A stretch of DNA of 64,000 nucleotides from Rhizobium sp. 16-449-1b (lineage in GTDB: Bacteria > Pseudomonadota > Alphaproteobacteria > Rhizobiales > Rhizobiaceae), in the NCBI RefSeq assembly GCF_017741935.1, contig NZ_JAGHMH010000021.1, positions 310,001 through 374,000 of the forward strand, written 5' to 3'. Made by a program: the position numbers and the translations under genes. Within the stretch, counting starts at the first letter, position 1; each line of letters opens with the position of its first letter. This document shows, piece after piece, positions 9,932 to 18,420 of the stretch. The notes below the pieces were generated by a model. It made no database searches, was not told the DNA's origin, and saw only the letters and a program-made list of their open reading frames with translations.

Positions 9932-11793
9932 GGCATCTGCCCCGGCGCTTTGATGGCGCTGACGGTGATGCCGTCCCTGGCTATGCGGGCCTCAAGCGCC
10001 GAGATGTCAGGTGCGGCGGGAGGCGTAGTCCATGCGCCGGAAGCCGTGGCCGGATCATCAAGCCCGAGCACGGCCGTGATGAGCACCGTCTCGCCGGCCG
10101 GGATTTCGCCGCGCAATTGAGGGATAAGCGTTTTGGCGACGATCAGGTTGGTGTTCGGCAGAGCTTTCTGCGCCAGCCCAGCTCGCTTCACTGTCGAACC
10201 CAGATCGACAATGCCGGAGAAGTCGGCATCGCCGATGACGTGGGCGCTGCCCGGCCCTCCCTCAAGAACGTCGAGACCGAAGTCTCGCTTGGCAATCGCA
10301 AAGCCGCCTTCAGCGGTTTGCAGCGGGCGCGGCGAATTGATCCTGTGGACGCGGATGTGCCAGGGTGCTGCGGGAACCAGCCAGGTTTCGACGGACACAT
10401 CCTTGAATGGCGACCATCTCGAATAGAGCACGTCGCCGGCGAGCTTTGCTTCGACGTTGGTCTCGCGCACGCGGTAGTGCAATGCATCGTCGCTGAAGGC
10501 GAGCGCGGAATCGAACGCACCGCCGGCGAAACTCCGTTCATCGGCTTCGACGCTGAAGCCATAGCGCGCCGAATAGGCGAACTTCGCGTATTTCTCCGTG
10601 CCGAAGCGCATCTGGAGATTTTCTTGTCCCGAAGACAGGGCCACGACGTCGCCACCAGCACGCATCAGGACCATGCCGGGATGGCGCTGCGGCAAGACGC
10701 TTTCGCTCGAAGCCGGAGCCTTCTCCTCCGCAGTCCAGAACGGGTGGTCATCCGCGATCGCCAGCGGCAGAAAGGCCTTGAACGCCCAATAGGGCGATCC
10801 CGCCGAGTTGTAGCTTTCCGACATCAGCAGGTTCGGATAGCCGAAGCCGATCGACAGGATGCCATCGCGACTGGTGATCGGCTTGTCCTTCCACCAGCGC
10901 AGGTGCTGCAGGCAGAGGTGCTTGATCTCGCCCCAGGGCAGCGCCTCCAGATCGGCAAAGGCGAGCGCGGACCAGAAGCCGGCGCAAGCGAAGCGATAGG
11001 TCAGGCTGCGGCCGAAGGGGATGGTCGCGCCATCGGGGGCAAACCAGTTGCGGAAATCCTTGGCGAACAGAACGGCACGCTCGCGGTAGCGCTTGGCGTA
11101 GGCGTCATCGACGAGCTTGGAATAAATCAGCCCATAGAAATGCATGGCGAAGGGAATGTAGTGGTCGACGCGACGCACGTTGCCGTCGCGATACCAGCCG
11201 TCACCGATATAGAAGCCCTCGAGCTCCTCGAGATATTGCCTTGTCAGGCTGCGGTCGAAATCGGCACCGACGCGATCAAGGGCGATGTCGACGAAGATTC
11301 GGAAGAACTTCCAGTTGTTATCCGCATAATCGAACTGCCGCGCATGCTTGAGATAGGCGATGACATTTGCCCGCGCCTGCTCGCTCAGCGGCTCCCAGAT
11401 CTTGTCGGGGACAAGCGCCAAGGCGAAACCGAGCGCCGCGAGCTCGACCATTCGCTGGTCTCGGCCATTCACTGCGCCCCAATATTCCGGGTGCTCGGGA
11501 TCCGTGCCGTTCGCAAGCCCCTCCGCAAAACGCTGCCAGTGGGTAAACTCGCCCTTTCCTGCTCCAAGCGGTGCCAGGCCCCAAAGCGGACGAGCAAACC
11601 CTTCCAAGTCCGCGGCGGCGCGGTCAAAATGGGCGCCGGCACCATCCAGCCGAACGCGTGCATTGCCCTTCGAGAAATAGGGGAGCAACGGATCGAAGAG
11701 GTGGAGGAGCGCGCGGCTCATGTCCTCGCGCGTCTCCAGCGGATTGCCTGCTAACGGATTGGCGCTGGCCGGATCATAGGTCATCTCTATCAC
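9928..11793 (-). CDS. DUF2264 domain protein (putative glycan-degradation enzyme)
   Basis: A 621-residue soluble protein without a signal peptide. Residues about 14-400 match the DUF2264 pattern (NPLETREDMSRALLHLFDPL, then GFARPLWGLAPLGAG and YIGDGWYRDGN, suggestive of an alpha/alpha toroid). The rest is beta-rich. DUF2264 proteins occur in carbohydrate utilisation loci, and some resemble glycoside hydrolases, but the reaction is not established. The frame begins with GTG at 11793, overlapping the lacI stop (GTGA); an in-frame ATG follows at 11784. Its neighbours are a LacI regulator and a hydroxyacid dehydrogenase. Confidence 0.83.
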   Translation of the reverse strand: MIEMTYDPASANPLAGNPLETREDMSRALLHLFDPLLPYFSKGNARVRLDGAGAHFDRAAADLEGFARPLWGLAPLGAGKGEFTHWQRFAEGLANGTDPEHPEYWGAVNGRDQRMVELAALGFALALVPDKIWEPLSEQARANVIAYLKHARQFDYADNNWKFFRIFVDIALDRVGADFDRSLTRQYLEELEGFYIGDGWYRDGNVRRVDHYIPFAMHFYGLIYSKLVDDAYAKRYRERAVLFAKDFRNWFAPDGATIPFGRSLTYRFACAGFWSALAFADLEALPWGEIKHLCLQHLRWWKDKPITSRDGILSIGFGYPNLLMSESYNSAGSPYWAFKAFLPLAIADDHPFWTAEEKAPASSESVLPQRHPGMVLMRAGGDVVALSSGQENLQMRFGTEKYAKFAYSARYGFSVEADERSFAGGAFDSALAFSDDALHYRVRETNVEAKLAGDVLYSRWSPFKDVSVETWLVPAAPWHIRVHRINSPRPLQTAEGGFAIAKRDFGLDVLEGGPGSAHVIGDADFSGIVDLGSTVKRAGLAQKALPNTNLIVAKTLIPQLRGEIPAGETVLITAVLGLDDPATASGAWTTPPAAPDISALEARIARDGITVSAIKAPGQMP

Positions 11794-12821
11794 TCATCGG
11801 TTTTCAGCATTGGTACGGTGCCGCCCACAACGGAGACGACCGCATGGCATACGTGGCGGGCCGGCGCTGACCGATCATGGAACCTGTCGATCATCAGGCC
11901 GATGGCCTCGCGGCCGAGAGCGCCCCGATCGACGCGCATGGTGGAGAGCGGCGGGTTGGTCATCATTGCGCAGGGCAGATCGTCGAAGCCGACAATCGCG
12001 AAGTCCTCAGGTACACGAAGGCCCGCCTCAGTGACTGCCTCCAGAACACCGACGGCAATGAAGTCGTTCATGCAGAAGGCGGCAGTGAAGCCCGCGTTTT
12101 CATCCAGGATGGCGGCCATCAATTCGTGGGCTTCCCGGCTGGCACTGCCTTGGAAACTCATCGGAACCATCCTGCTCGCGGCTCCCTCCACCGAGGCGAT
12201 CGCCGCGTCAAAGCCCCTGACGCGTTCGCGGATGGTGTGGCGGTGCGAGCCGGTGAAATGCAGGATCTTGCGATGTCCCGCCGCAAGCAACCTCTCGCCG
12301 GCCTGGAGGGCACCGAAGAAGTTGGCGGGAGAGACACCGTCGAGGCAAAGCTGCGGATCAGTGCCATTGACGAGAACGACCGGGATATTCTCCGCCTCGA
12401 TCCACTGTCGCAGTGCGGTATTGGGGTCGATGCCAACAAGAAACAGGCCTTCTGCGTTGGTGGCCTTCATGTGGTCGCGAATGACATCGGGCATGGCGCG
12501 ATCCTCGCGCACCAGCCGGACTTCGAAGGACATTCCCGCGTCCGCCGCACCCGTCCGCAAGCCTTCGACGATTGTTTCGTAAAAGACGCTCAGCCCGCCG
12601 GTCGCGCCGTCGCTGGCAATCAAGGCGAGACCACCAGGCATTGGCTCGGAGGAGCTCTTGGTCTGGTAACCATGCTCGGCCGCGACCCGCAGGATGTGCT
12701 GCCGGACGCTTTCGCTGATACCGGGCTCGTTCGCCAGCACACGCGACACGGTCGATACGGAGACGCCTGCGGCAGCGGCAACATCGGCCTGACGCGGCCG
12801 CTTTGATTTAATCTCGCTCAT
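11790..12821 (-). CDS. LacI-family transcriptional regulator
   Basis: A 343-residue repressor-type regulator. The helix-turn-helix is at residues 9-30 (RQADVAAAAGVSVSTVSRVL), followed by the hinge and a periplasmic-binding-protein-like effector domain with VGIDPNTALRQWIE and AIVGFDDLPCAMMTNPPLSTM near the end. The start at 12821 places the HTH at the very N-terminus as usual; the upstream in-frame extension would read through the operator region. It is first in the operon with DUF2264 and the dehydrogenase and faces the solute-binding protein gene, so it probably controls both directions, with a sugar or sugar acid as inducer. Confidence 0.93.
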   Translation of the reverse strand: MSEIKSKRPRQADVAAAAGVSVSTVSRVLANEPGISESVRQHILRVAAEHGYQTKSSSEPMPGGLALIASDGATGGLSVFYETIVEGLRTGAADAGMSFEVRLVREDRAMPDVIRDHMKATNAEGLFLVGIDPNTALRQWIEAENIPVVLVNGTDPQLCLDGVSPANFFGALQAGERLLAAGHRKILHFTGSHRHTIRERVRGFDAAIASVEGAASRMVPMSFQGSASREAHELMAAILDENAGFTAAFCMNDFIAVGVLEAVTEAGLRVPEDFAIVGFDDLPCAMMTNPPLSTMRVDRGALGREAIGLMIDRFHDRSAPARHVCHAVVSVVGGTVPMLKTDE

Positions 12822-12843
12822 AAACGCAGAGTTATGCAAATAA

Positions 12844-12855
12844 TGCAAATTTGCA
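12844..12855. promoter_or_regulatory. Candidate LacI-family operator
   Basis: TGCAAATTTGCA is a perfect 12-bp palindrome in the divergent gap between the lacI-type gene (start 12821) and the solute-binding protein gene (start 12959). Further TGCAAA half-sites lie beside it (12835-12840) and near 12873. Ten bases of the same sequence (ATGCAAATTT) recur at 14247-14256, just after the binding-protein gene. Assigning it to this regulator is inference from position and symmetry. Confidence 0.5.
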
Positions 12856-12958
12856 ATAGAAATGTATTTTGTTGCAAACAGAAAGTTTTTGCGTAATCTC
12901 CCCGCCACATGCCCAAAAGGCGTTGGAGGACGCCGGGCAGACAACCGGAGGAATCAGC

Positions 12959-14242
12959 ATGCAGATCAATCGACGTTCATTTCTGATGGGCTCCGCCGGC
13001 GTGGCGAGCGGCCTTGCACTCGGCGCCGGCATGCCGGCCTTTGCAGCGGACACACAACTGCGCGCCATGTGGTGGGGCTCGAACGATCGGGCAAAGCGCA
13101 CGCTCGATGTCGCCAGGCTTTATCAAGGCAAGACGTCTGGTGTGTCGATCATCGGCGAATCCCTTAGCGGGGACGGCTATTGGACCAAGCTCGCGACACA
13201 GATGGCCGGCCGCTCGATCGCAGATGTGTTTCAGCTCGAGCCTGGAACAATCTCCGACTACTCCAAGCGCGGCGCGTGCCTGCCGCTCGATGAATTCGTC
13301 CCCTCGACGCTGAAGGTCGATGCCTTCGGCAAAGATATACTGAAACTGACGACCGTGGACGAAAAGCTCTACGGCGTGGGTCTTGGCCTCAATTCCTTCG
13401 CGCTCTTCTTCGATCAGACCGCATTCGAGACAGCAGGAATTCCTTTGCCCACGCCCGATCTTACCTGGGACGAGTATGCCAAGCTGGCGGTCGAGCTCAC
13501 AAAGGCGGCCGGCAAGAACAATTACGCGGGCGGCCCCTACGGCGCGCGCTACACCTACGTATTCGATGCCTGGCTGCGACAGCGCGGAAAAAGCCTCTAC
13601 AAGGATGCGGCGCTTGGCTTCGACGTCGACGACGCCAAGGAGTGGTATAGCTTCTGGGAGGATCTGCGGAAGAAGGGCGGAACCGTTGCCGCCGATGTCC
13701 AGACGCTGGACCAGAACACGATCGACACCAATTGCCTCGCGCTCGGCAAGTCGGCAATGGGCATGGCCTATTCCAACCAGCTCGTCGGCTACCAGCTCCT
13801 ATCGAAGAACAAGCTAGCCATCACCATGCTGCCCCGCGAGAAGAAAGGGGGGCCATCAGGCCACTACTATCGCCCGGCTCTCATCTGGAGCGTTGGTGCC
13901 ACCACAAAGAACGGCGAAGCCGCCGCGCAGTTCATCAGCTTCTTCGTCAACGACCCGGAGGCCGGCAAGATCCTCGGTGTGGAACGCGGCGTGCCACTAT
14001 CGCCGGCAGTGCGCGAAGCGATTTTGCCGAACCTGAACCCGACGGAGCAGGACACCGTGAAATACGTGAACCTGCTCAAGGATCAGGTGGGCGACTACCC
14101 GGCACCCGCACCTTTGGGATCGACCGAATTCGACCAGCGCGTGCTGCGTCCGATCGCCGACGAGCTGGCGTTCGAGCGAACGACGCCTGCCGAAGCCGCG
14201 GCTCGGCTGGTCGAAGAAGGAAAAGCCACGATCCGCAGCTGA
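12959..14242 (+). CDS. ABC transporter solute-binding protein (family 1), Tat-exported
   Basis: A 427-residue periplasmic sugar-binding lipoprotein-like receptor. The ATG at 12959 follows GGAGGAA and opens with a twin-arginine signal (NRRSFLMGSAG, cleavage near PAFAAD). The mature part shows family 1 features: WWGSNDRAKRTLDVARLYQ and DVFQLEPGTISDYSKRGACLPL. It should deliver a carbohydrate to an ABC importer, but no permease or ATPase gene is adjacent. It is followed by a stem-loop and a ThuA-like gene, and is divergent from the LacI-regulated operon. Confidence 0.88.
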   Translation: MQINRRSFLMGSAGVASGLALGAGMPAFAADTQLRAMWWGSNDRAKRTLDVARLYQGKTSGVSIIGESLSGDGYWTKLATQMAGRSIADVFQLEPGTISDYSKRGACLPLDEFVPSTLKVDAFGKDILKLTTVDEKLYGVGLGLNSFALFFDQTAFETAGIPLPTPDLTWDEYAKLAVELTKAAGKNNYAGGPYGARYTYVFDAWLRQRGKSLYKDAALGFDVDDAKEWYSFWEDLRKKGGTVAADVQTLDQNTIDTNCLALGKSAMGMAYSNQLVGYQLLSKNKLAITMLPREKKGGPSGHYYRPALIWSVGATTKNGEAAAQFISFFVNDPEAGKILGVERGVPLSPAVREAILPNLNPTEQDTVKYVNLLKDQVGDYPAPAPLGSTEFDQRVLRPIADELAFERTTPAEAAARLVEEGKATIRS

Positions 14243-14260
14243 GATCATGCAAATTTCTGG

Positions 14261-14288
14261 ACCGCCGGCGCGCCACGGCCCCGGCGGT
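14261..14288 (+). other. Stem-loop after the solute-binding protein gene
   Basis: Arms ACCGCCGG (14261-14268) and CCGGCGGT (14281-14288) form an 8-bp stem, extendable by two more pairs if a G-U pair is allowed, with a 12-base loop. It lies between the binding-protein stop and the ThuA-like gene. No U-run follows, so it may protect the upstream mRNA or partly terminate. Confidence 0.45.
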
Positions 14289-14315
14289 TCAGCGCACCAG
14301 GGATAAGGACAGATC

Positions 14316-14960
14316 ATGCGCAAGGCGATCATCGTTTGGGGAGGCTGGAAGGGTCACGAGCCGGAGCAATGCGCTCGCATCGTCGCCGGGCTTCTAGCGG
14401 AAGACGGCTTCCATGCCGAAGTCACCAACGATCTCGGCATCTTCGGTTCGCCGCAGCTTGCTCAAGCAGATCTTGTCGTGCCTGTGATCACAGGCGAAAG
14501 CCTCGAAAAGGCCCATGCTGACGCCCTGGTGGAAGCCGTACGCGGAGGGCTCGGGCTTGGTGGCCATCATGGCTCGCTTGCGACCTCGTTCAAGGAAAGC
14601 GCGCCGTTCCGCTATGTCTCCGGCGTCACCTGGGTCGCTCATCCCGGCAACATCATCGATTTTCGCGTCGCTGTTACCTTCCCTGAGGACCCGGTGATGC
14701 AGGGAATTCCGGATTTCGACTATCGGTCCGAGCAATATTATCTGCACTACGACCCCTCGATCGAAATCCTAGCGACCACCACCTTCACCGGCGAACATGA
14801 CCCGGCAGCCCGCGACGTCACCATGCCGGTCGTCTTCAAACGCCGATTCGGCGCAGGGCGCGTCTTCTATTCAGCGCTCGGTCACGTCGCTGCCGAATTC
14901 GATCATCCCCACATGCCGCTGATACTGCGACGGGGCTTGAGCTGGGCCGCACGCCGCTAG
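14316..14960 (+). CDS. ThuA-like domain protein
   Basis: A 214-residue cytoplasmic protein of the ThuA family, a class I glutamine amidotransferase-like fold named after a rhizobial trehalose/maltose utilisation protein. Seen: AIIVWGGWKGHEPEQCARIV at the N-terminus, GGLGLGGHHGSLATSF where the nucleophile elbow would be, HPGNIIDFRVAV, and a C-terminal RRFGAGRVFYSALGH stretch. The precise reaction of these proteins is not firmly established. It follows the sugar-binding protein gene by 73 bases, consistent with a role in carbohydrate catabolism. Confidence 0.85.
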   Translation: MRKAIIVWGGWKGHEPEQCARIVAGLLAEDGFHAEVTNDLGIFGSPQLAQADLVVPVITGESLEKAHADALVEAVRGGLGLGGHHGSLATSFKESAPFRYVSGVTWVAHPGNIIDFRVAVTFPEDPVMQGIPDFDYRSEQYYLHYDPSIEILATTTFTGEHDPAARDVTMPVVFKRRFGAGRVFYSALGHVAAEFDHPHMPLILRRGLSWAARR

Positions 14961-15034
14961 CTGTGATCGCGCAGGCTGTCATATGGGAACGTGGAAGCCA
15001 AACGCGCCGCCACTGTCTTGTGATCCGTCATCGC

Positions 15035-16480
15035 CTAATCCGCCTGAGGGAGCCCGACCTGCTTTCGCTCACTCATCCGATCGACAAGCAGGGAATAGGC
15101 GACGTAATATTTGTAGATGTTGCTGACATATTGCACCGTCTCGCGTCCGACGATCGCTGCGGCACCGTTTTCGACATTGCCGAACCAAACATTGGGATCG
15201 AGACCCATCGTCTTCGCTTTCTCGCGAAATTTCCGGAGGTTGCCGGGACCGGCATTATAGGCCGCGAAGGCGAAAAGTTGCCGGTCCTTCGGCGAAAGGG
15301 CCTCGTCATCGATATATGTCTTTATCAGGTGGCGCAGATATTTCGCACCCGCCTCGACATTGCGATCCGGGTCCTTGTCGATGCCACTGATGCCAACGAC
15401 CTTGTCCTTGGCCGTCGATGGAAGCATCTGCATGATGCCGACCGCCCCGCGCGGTGAGCGCCGGGACTGGTCGAGTTGCGATTCTTGATAGCCCTGGGCC
15501 ATCAGCATCAGGTAGTCGAACGTGTAGGTATCGCCGTATTTGCGGAAGATTTCGACCAGTTTCTGGAAGCGCTCGACGTCCGAGGGCGAATAGGCGCGCT
15601 TGACGATCTTGTCCTGCTTGAAGAAGCTGTTGCGCAAGACGTTGCCGAAGGTGGTGCCCACCTTGTGGGTTGCCACGAAAGCATTCAATTCCGCCATCAG
15701 CTCCGGACTGTTCTTGCGGATGGCCCAGGCGATCTTCCCTTCAGACGACAAGACGATGTCATCGCGTACCTTCATGTCAGGGAAGACATGCGACCAGATG
15801 TCGGCCTTGTATCGATCGACGATGGTGAAGGGCAGAAGGTCGGCGTTGACCATCTCCATCAGGTCTTCGTCCTCCAGGCTCTCGTCCATGGCATCGATGA
15901 CGATCTCCGGCTTGCCGGCGGCCGCCAGTTCCTTGTTCTTTGCCAGAAGATGCTCGTGATAGCTGCTCGATGGCCGGACGGCGACATGCTTGCCCGAGAG
16001 GTCATCGACGCTCTCCAGCGCTGGGCTTCCTGGAGCCGCGACCAGGACCTCCTGCGCATCGCTATAGAGCGGATCGGTGAAATCGACCTCCTTCAAGCGA
16101 TCGCCGGTCACGGTGAGGTTGGCCATGACGATATCGCCGAGGCCTTCGTTCAGCGCCGGCAGCAGCCTGTCGCGCGGCATGGGCACGAAGACGATGGTGA
16201 TATGGTCGATCTGCTTCTTGCGGTCCTTGTTCAGGACCTTCTCCAGCTCCCGCCCGAACTCGACCGCCGTGCCGAACTGGCGCCCCTTGTCGATGAAATA
16301 GACCGTCTTGCTGAACGGCACGAGGATGCGAATGATGCGGCGCTCCTTCATCGCCTGGAGATCGATGACGTGCTTTTCGATCAGGGCGCGGGCTGCGGGC
16401 TCACGAGCTTCGGCAGCCATGGGAGCGAAGAGCGCCACGACCGCGACCAGAGTGAGCCCCGCCTTCAAACAGAACCTCAT
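15035..16480 (-). CDS. MltF-like lytic transglycosylase with a solute-binding-protein-like domain
   Basis: A 481-residue exported protein. After a signal peptide (MRFCLKAGLTLVAVVALFAP, cleavage near AEA) come a family 3 solute-binding-like domain (about residues 40-270; FVPMPRDRLLPALNEGLGDI, VDFTDPLYSDAQEVLVA) and an SLT lysozyme-like domain (about 300-450; AQGYQESQLDQSRRSPRGAV with the catalytic Glu, GIMQMLPSTAKD, AAYNAGPGNLRKF). This arrangement is that of MltF enzymes, which cleave peptidoglycan non-hydrolytically to anhydromuropeptides. It lies downstream of the sulfatase gene behind a strong stem-loop. The ATG at 16480 gives the signal peptide; a longer frame does not. Confidence 0.9.
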   Translation of the reverse strand: MRFCLKAGLTLVAVVALFAPMAAEAREPAARALIEKHVIDLQAMKERRIIRILVPFSKTVYFIDKGRQFGTAVEFGRELEKVLNKDRKKQIDHITIVFVPMPRDRLLPALNEGLGDIVMANLTVTGDRLKEVDFTDPLYSDAQEVLVAAPGSPALESVDDLSGKHVAVRPSSSYHEHLLAKNKELAAAGKPEIVIDAMDESLEDEDLMEMVNADLLPFTIVDRYKADIWSHVFPDMKVRDDIVLSSEGKIAWAIRKNSPELMAELNAFVATHKVGTTFGNVLRNSFFKQDKIVKRAYSPSDVERFQKLVEIFRKYGDTYTFDYLMLMAQGYQESQLDQSRRSPRGAVGIMQMLPSTAKDKVVGISGIDKDPDRNVEAGAKYLRHLIKTYIDDEALSPKDRQLFAFAAYNAGPGNLRKFREKAKTMGLDPNVWFGNVENGAAAIVGRETVQYVSNIYKYYVAYSLLVDRMSERKQVGLPQAD

Positions 16481-16514
16481 TGCGGCCTCCCAGCCTAAGC
16501 CATCGTCCGGTGAG

Positions 16515-16547
16515 CGCCGCGGCAGCATTATGCGCGCTGCCGCGGCG
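16515..16547. terminator. Strong stem-loop between the sulfatase and mltF-like genes
   Basis: Perfect 12-bp arms CGCCGCGGCAGC (16515-16526) and GCTGCCGCGGCG (16536-16547) with a 9-base loop start 11 bases after the sulfatase stop. No U-tract follows on the minus strand, so efficiency as an intrinsic terminator is uncertain. It could instead stabilise the sulfatase mRNA. Confidence 0.5.
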
Positions 16548-16558
16548 ATCCAAGAGAA

Positions 16559-18223
16559 CTATTGCGGCGCCAGCCGCTCCAGTTCGTTGAGCCGCTTCAA
16601 TGCGGCCTGCTGGCGCAGCAGGCCGTAATTGATGTTGCTTGCGTTCAGGCTGCTGCCTTCCTGATAGGGGTAGTCGGTGAAGTCGGAGAAGAAGTCCTTG
16701 ATCTTTGCCTGTACCGGCACCAGCAGCCACATGTTGCGGGCGAGGAATTCGATGGCGCCGCCGCCTTCGTGCAGCCCGCGTTCATAGGGGTCCATGCGCA
16801 GGTTGGCGATGTTGGCCCAGGCAGGAACCTCGCGTGTCGCCGTGGCGATATTGCCCTCGCTGTTGATCGCGAAGCTGAGCTTCCAGTCGTTCCAGCGGAT
16901 GGCGTTGAGATTGCCGCCCTGGTCGAAGTAGTAGACCGCGTCACGCGGCCCGGTCTTCACTTCGCCCTTCAGCATGGGGGCGAGGTCATAGCCGTCGAGA
17001 TGCACCTTGAAGGTCTTGGTTCCCGAGGTGAACCCAGCCTTCATCTCTTCCTTGATGTTGGCGATGCCTGCAGCGCTTGCGAATGTCGGCATCCAGTCCA
17101 TGAGGGTGACGATATCGTTGACCTCGGTTCCGGGCTGGACGACGCCCGGCCAGCGCACCATCATCGGAATGCGGAAGCCGCCTTCCCATGTCGTGCCCTT
17201 TTCACCGTGGAACGGCGTCATCGCGCCATCCGGCCATAGCGCGAGCTCGGCGCCGTTGTCGGTGGTGTAGAGGACGATGGTGTTCTCGGCGATGCCGAGT
17301 TCGTCCAACTGGTCGAGAAGCTGGCCGACATGGCCGTCATGCTCCACCATGCCGTCGGCGTGAATGCCCTTGCCGGTCTTGCCGAGCGAATCCGCTTTCA
17401 GGTGGGTGAAGACATGCATGCGTGTCGAATTGAACCAGACGAAGAACGGCTTGTCGGCTTTCGCCTGCCGGCCGATGAAGTCCTTGGCGGCGCTTAGGAA
17501 CTCCTCATCCACCGTCTCCATGCGCTTGGTATTGAGCGCGCCGGTATCTTCGATCTTTCCGTCCGCGCTGGCCTTGATCACGCCACGCGGCCCGAACTGC
17601 CGGCGGAAGGCGGGATCCTTGGGATAGAAATAGCCCTCCGGCTCCTCCTCCGCATTGAGGTGATAGAGGTTGCCGAAGAACTCGTCGAAGCCATGCTTCG
17701 TCGGCAGGTGCTGGTCCTGGTCGCCGAGGTGATTCTTGCCGAACTGGCCCGTCGCGTAACCTTGCGTTTTCATGACGTCGGCGATCGTCGGCATCCAGTC
17801 CTGAATCCCGTGTGGATCGCCCGGCATGCCGATGGTCAGGAGGCCGGTGCGGAACGGTTCCTGGCCGAGAATGAAGGAGGCGCGTCCGGCCGTGCAGCTC
17901 TGCTGGCCGTAAGAGTCCGTGAAGATCGCGCCCTCCCTGGCGATACGATCGATGTTGGGCGTGCGATAGCCCATCAGCCCCATCGTGTAGGCGCTGATCT
18001 GCGGGATGCCGATATCGTCGCCGAAGATGACGAGGATATTCGGCTTCTTGCCTGTCGTCCCCGACTGCGGCTGGGCGGCCTGTTGTGCTTGAGCGCTGGC
18101 AGTGTTCCCCATGGAGGCAGCCGCCAGAGCGGTTACGGCAAGGGAACTTCCGCCAAGCAGAAGGTTGCGGCGGCTCACGGATGCCGATTGGGAATCGCGG
18201 TTGCCACTTTCGGTATTATCCAT
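16559..18223 (-). CDS. Arylsulfatase-type sulfatase, Tat-exported
   Basis: A 554-residue sulfatase that would cleave sulfate esters in the periplasm. The ATG at 18223 follows GAGGAG and precedes a twin-arginine signal (SRRNLLLGGSS, cleavage near ASAQA). Active-site marks: metal ligands in ILVIFGDDIG, the formylglycine site CTAGR in QQSCTAGRASF, FGKNHLGD, STRMHVFTH, and YTTDNGAE. The second consensus position is Ala and not Pro, which is allowed (CxA/PxR). No formylglycine-generating enzyme is in the window. It lies 197 bases downstream of batD on the same strand. The natural substrate is not evident. Confidence 0.92.
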   Translation of the reverse strand: MDNTESGNRDSQSASVSRRNLLLGGSSLAVTALAAASMGNTASAQAQQAAQPQSGTTGKKPNILVIFGDDIGIPQISAYTMGLMGYRTPNIDRIAREGAIFTDSYGQQSCTAGRASFILGQEPFRTGLLTIGMPGDPHGIQDWMPTIADVMKTQGYATGQFGKNHLGDQDQHLPTKHGFDEFFGNLYHLNAEEEPEGYFYPKDPAFRRQFGPRGVIKASADGKIEDTGALNTKRMETVDEEFLSAAKDFIGRQAKADKPFFVWFNSTRMHVFTHLKADSLGKTGKGIHADGMVEHDGHVGQLLDQLDELGIAENTIVLYTTDNGAELALWPDGAMTPFHGEKGTTWEGGFRIPMMVRWPGVVQPGTEVNDIVTLMDWMPTFASAAGIANIKEEMKAGFTSGTKTFKVHLDGYDLAPMLKGEVKTGPRDAVYYFDQGGNLNAIRWNDWKLSFAINSEGNIATATREVPAWANIANLRMDPYERGLHEGGGAIEFLARNMWLLVPVQAKIKDFFSDFTDYPYQEGSSLNASNINYGLLRQQAALKRLNELERLAPQ

Positions 18224-18420
18224 CTGGTAGTCTCCTCGATTGGAACCGTGCCAGGATAGACAGCGCGACTTCTCGCATCCGCAAAAGGACGTTGCGTTAA
18301 ATCGAGCGTAGAACTCCGACACATTGCGACGTGTAGGTCATGCGTTACGTGTGATCGGTGTCAGCTCTTGTTCACCACAGAGACCCGGGTAGACCTGACA
18401 GCCCGGACCGTAGCGTCGCT

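Noticed and set aside
10117..11754. Plus-strand open frame of 545 codons opposite the DUF2264 gene
   Set aside because: Antisense shadow; the minus-strand gene is tied into an operon by overlaps and shows family motifs.
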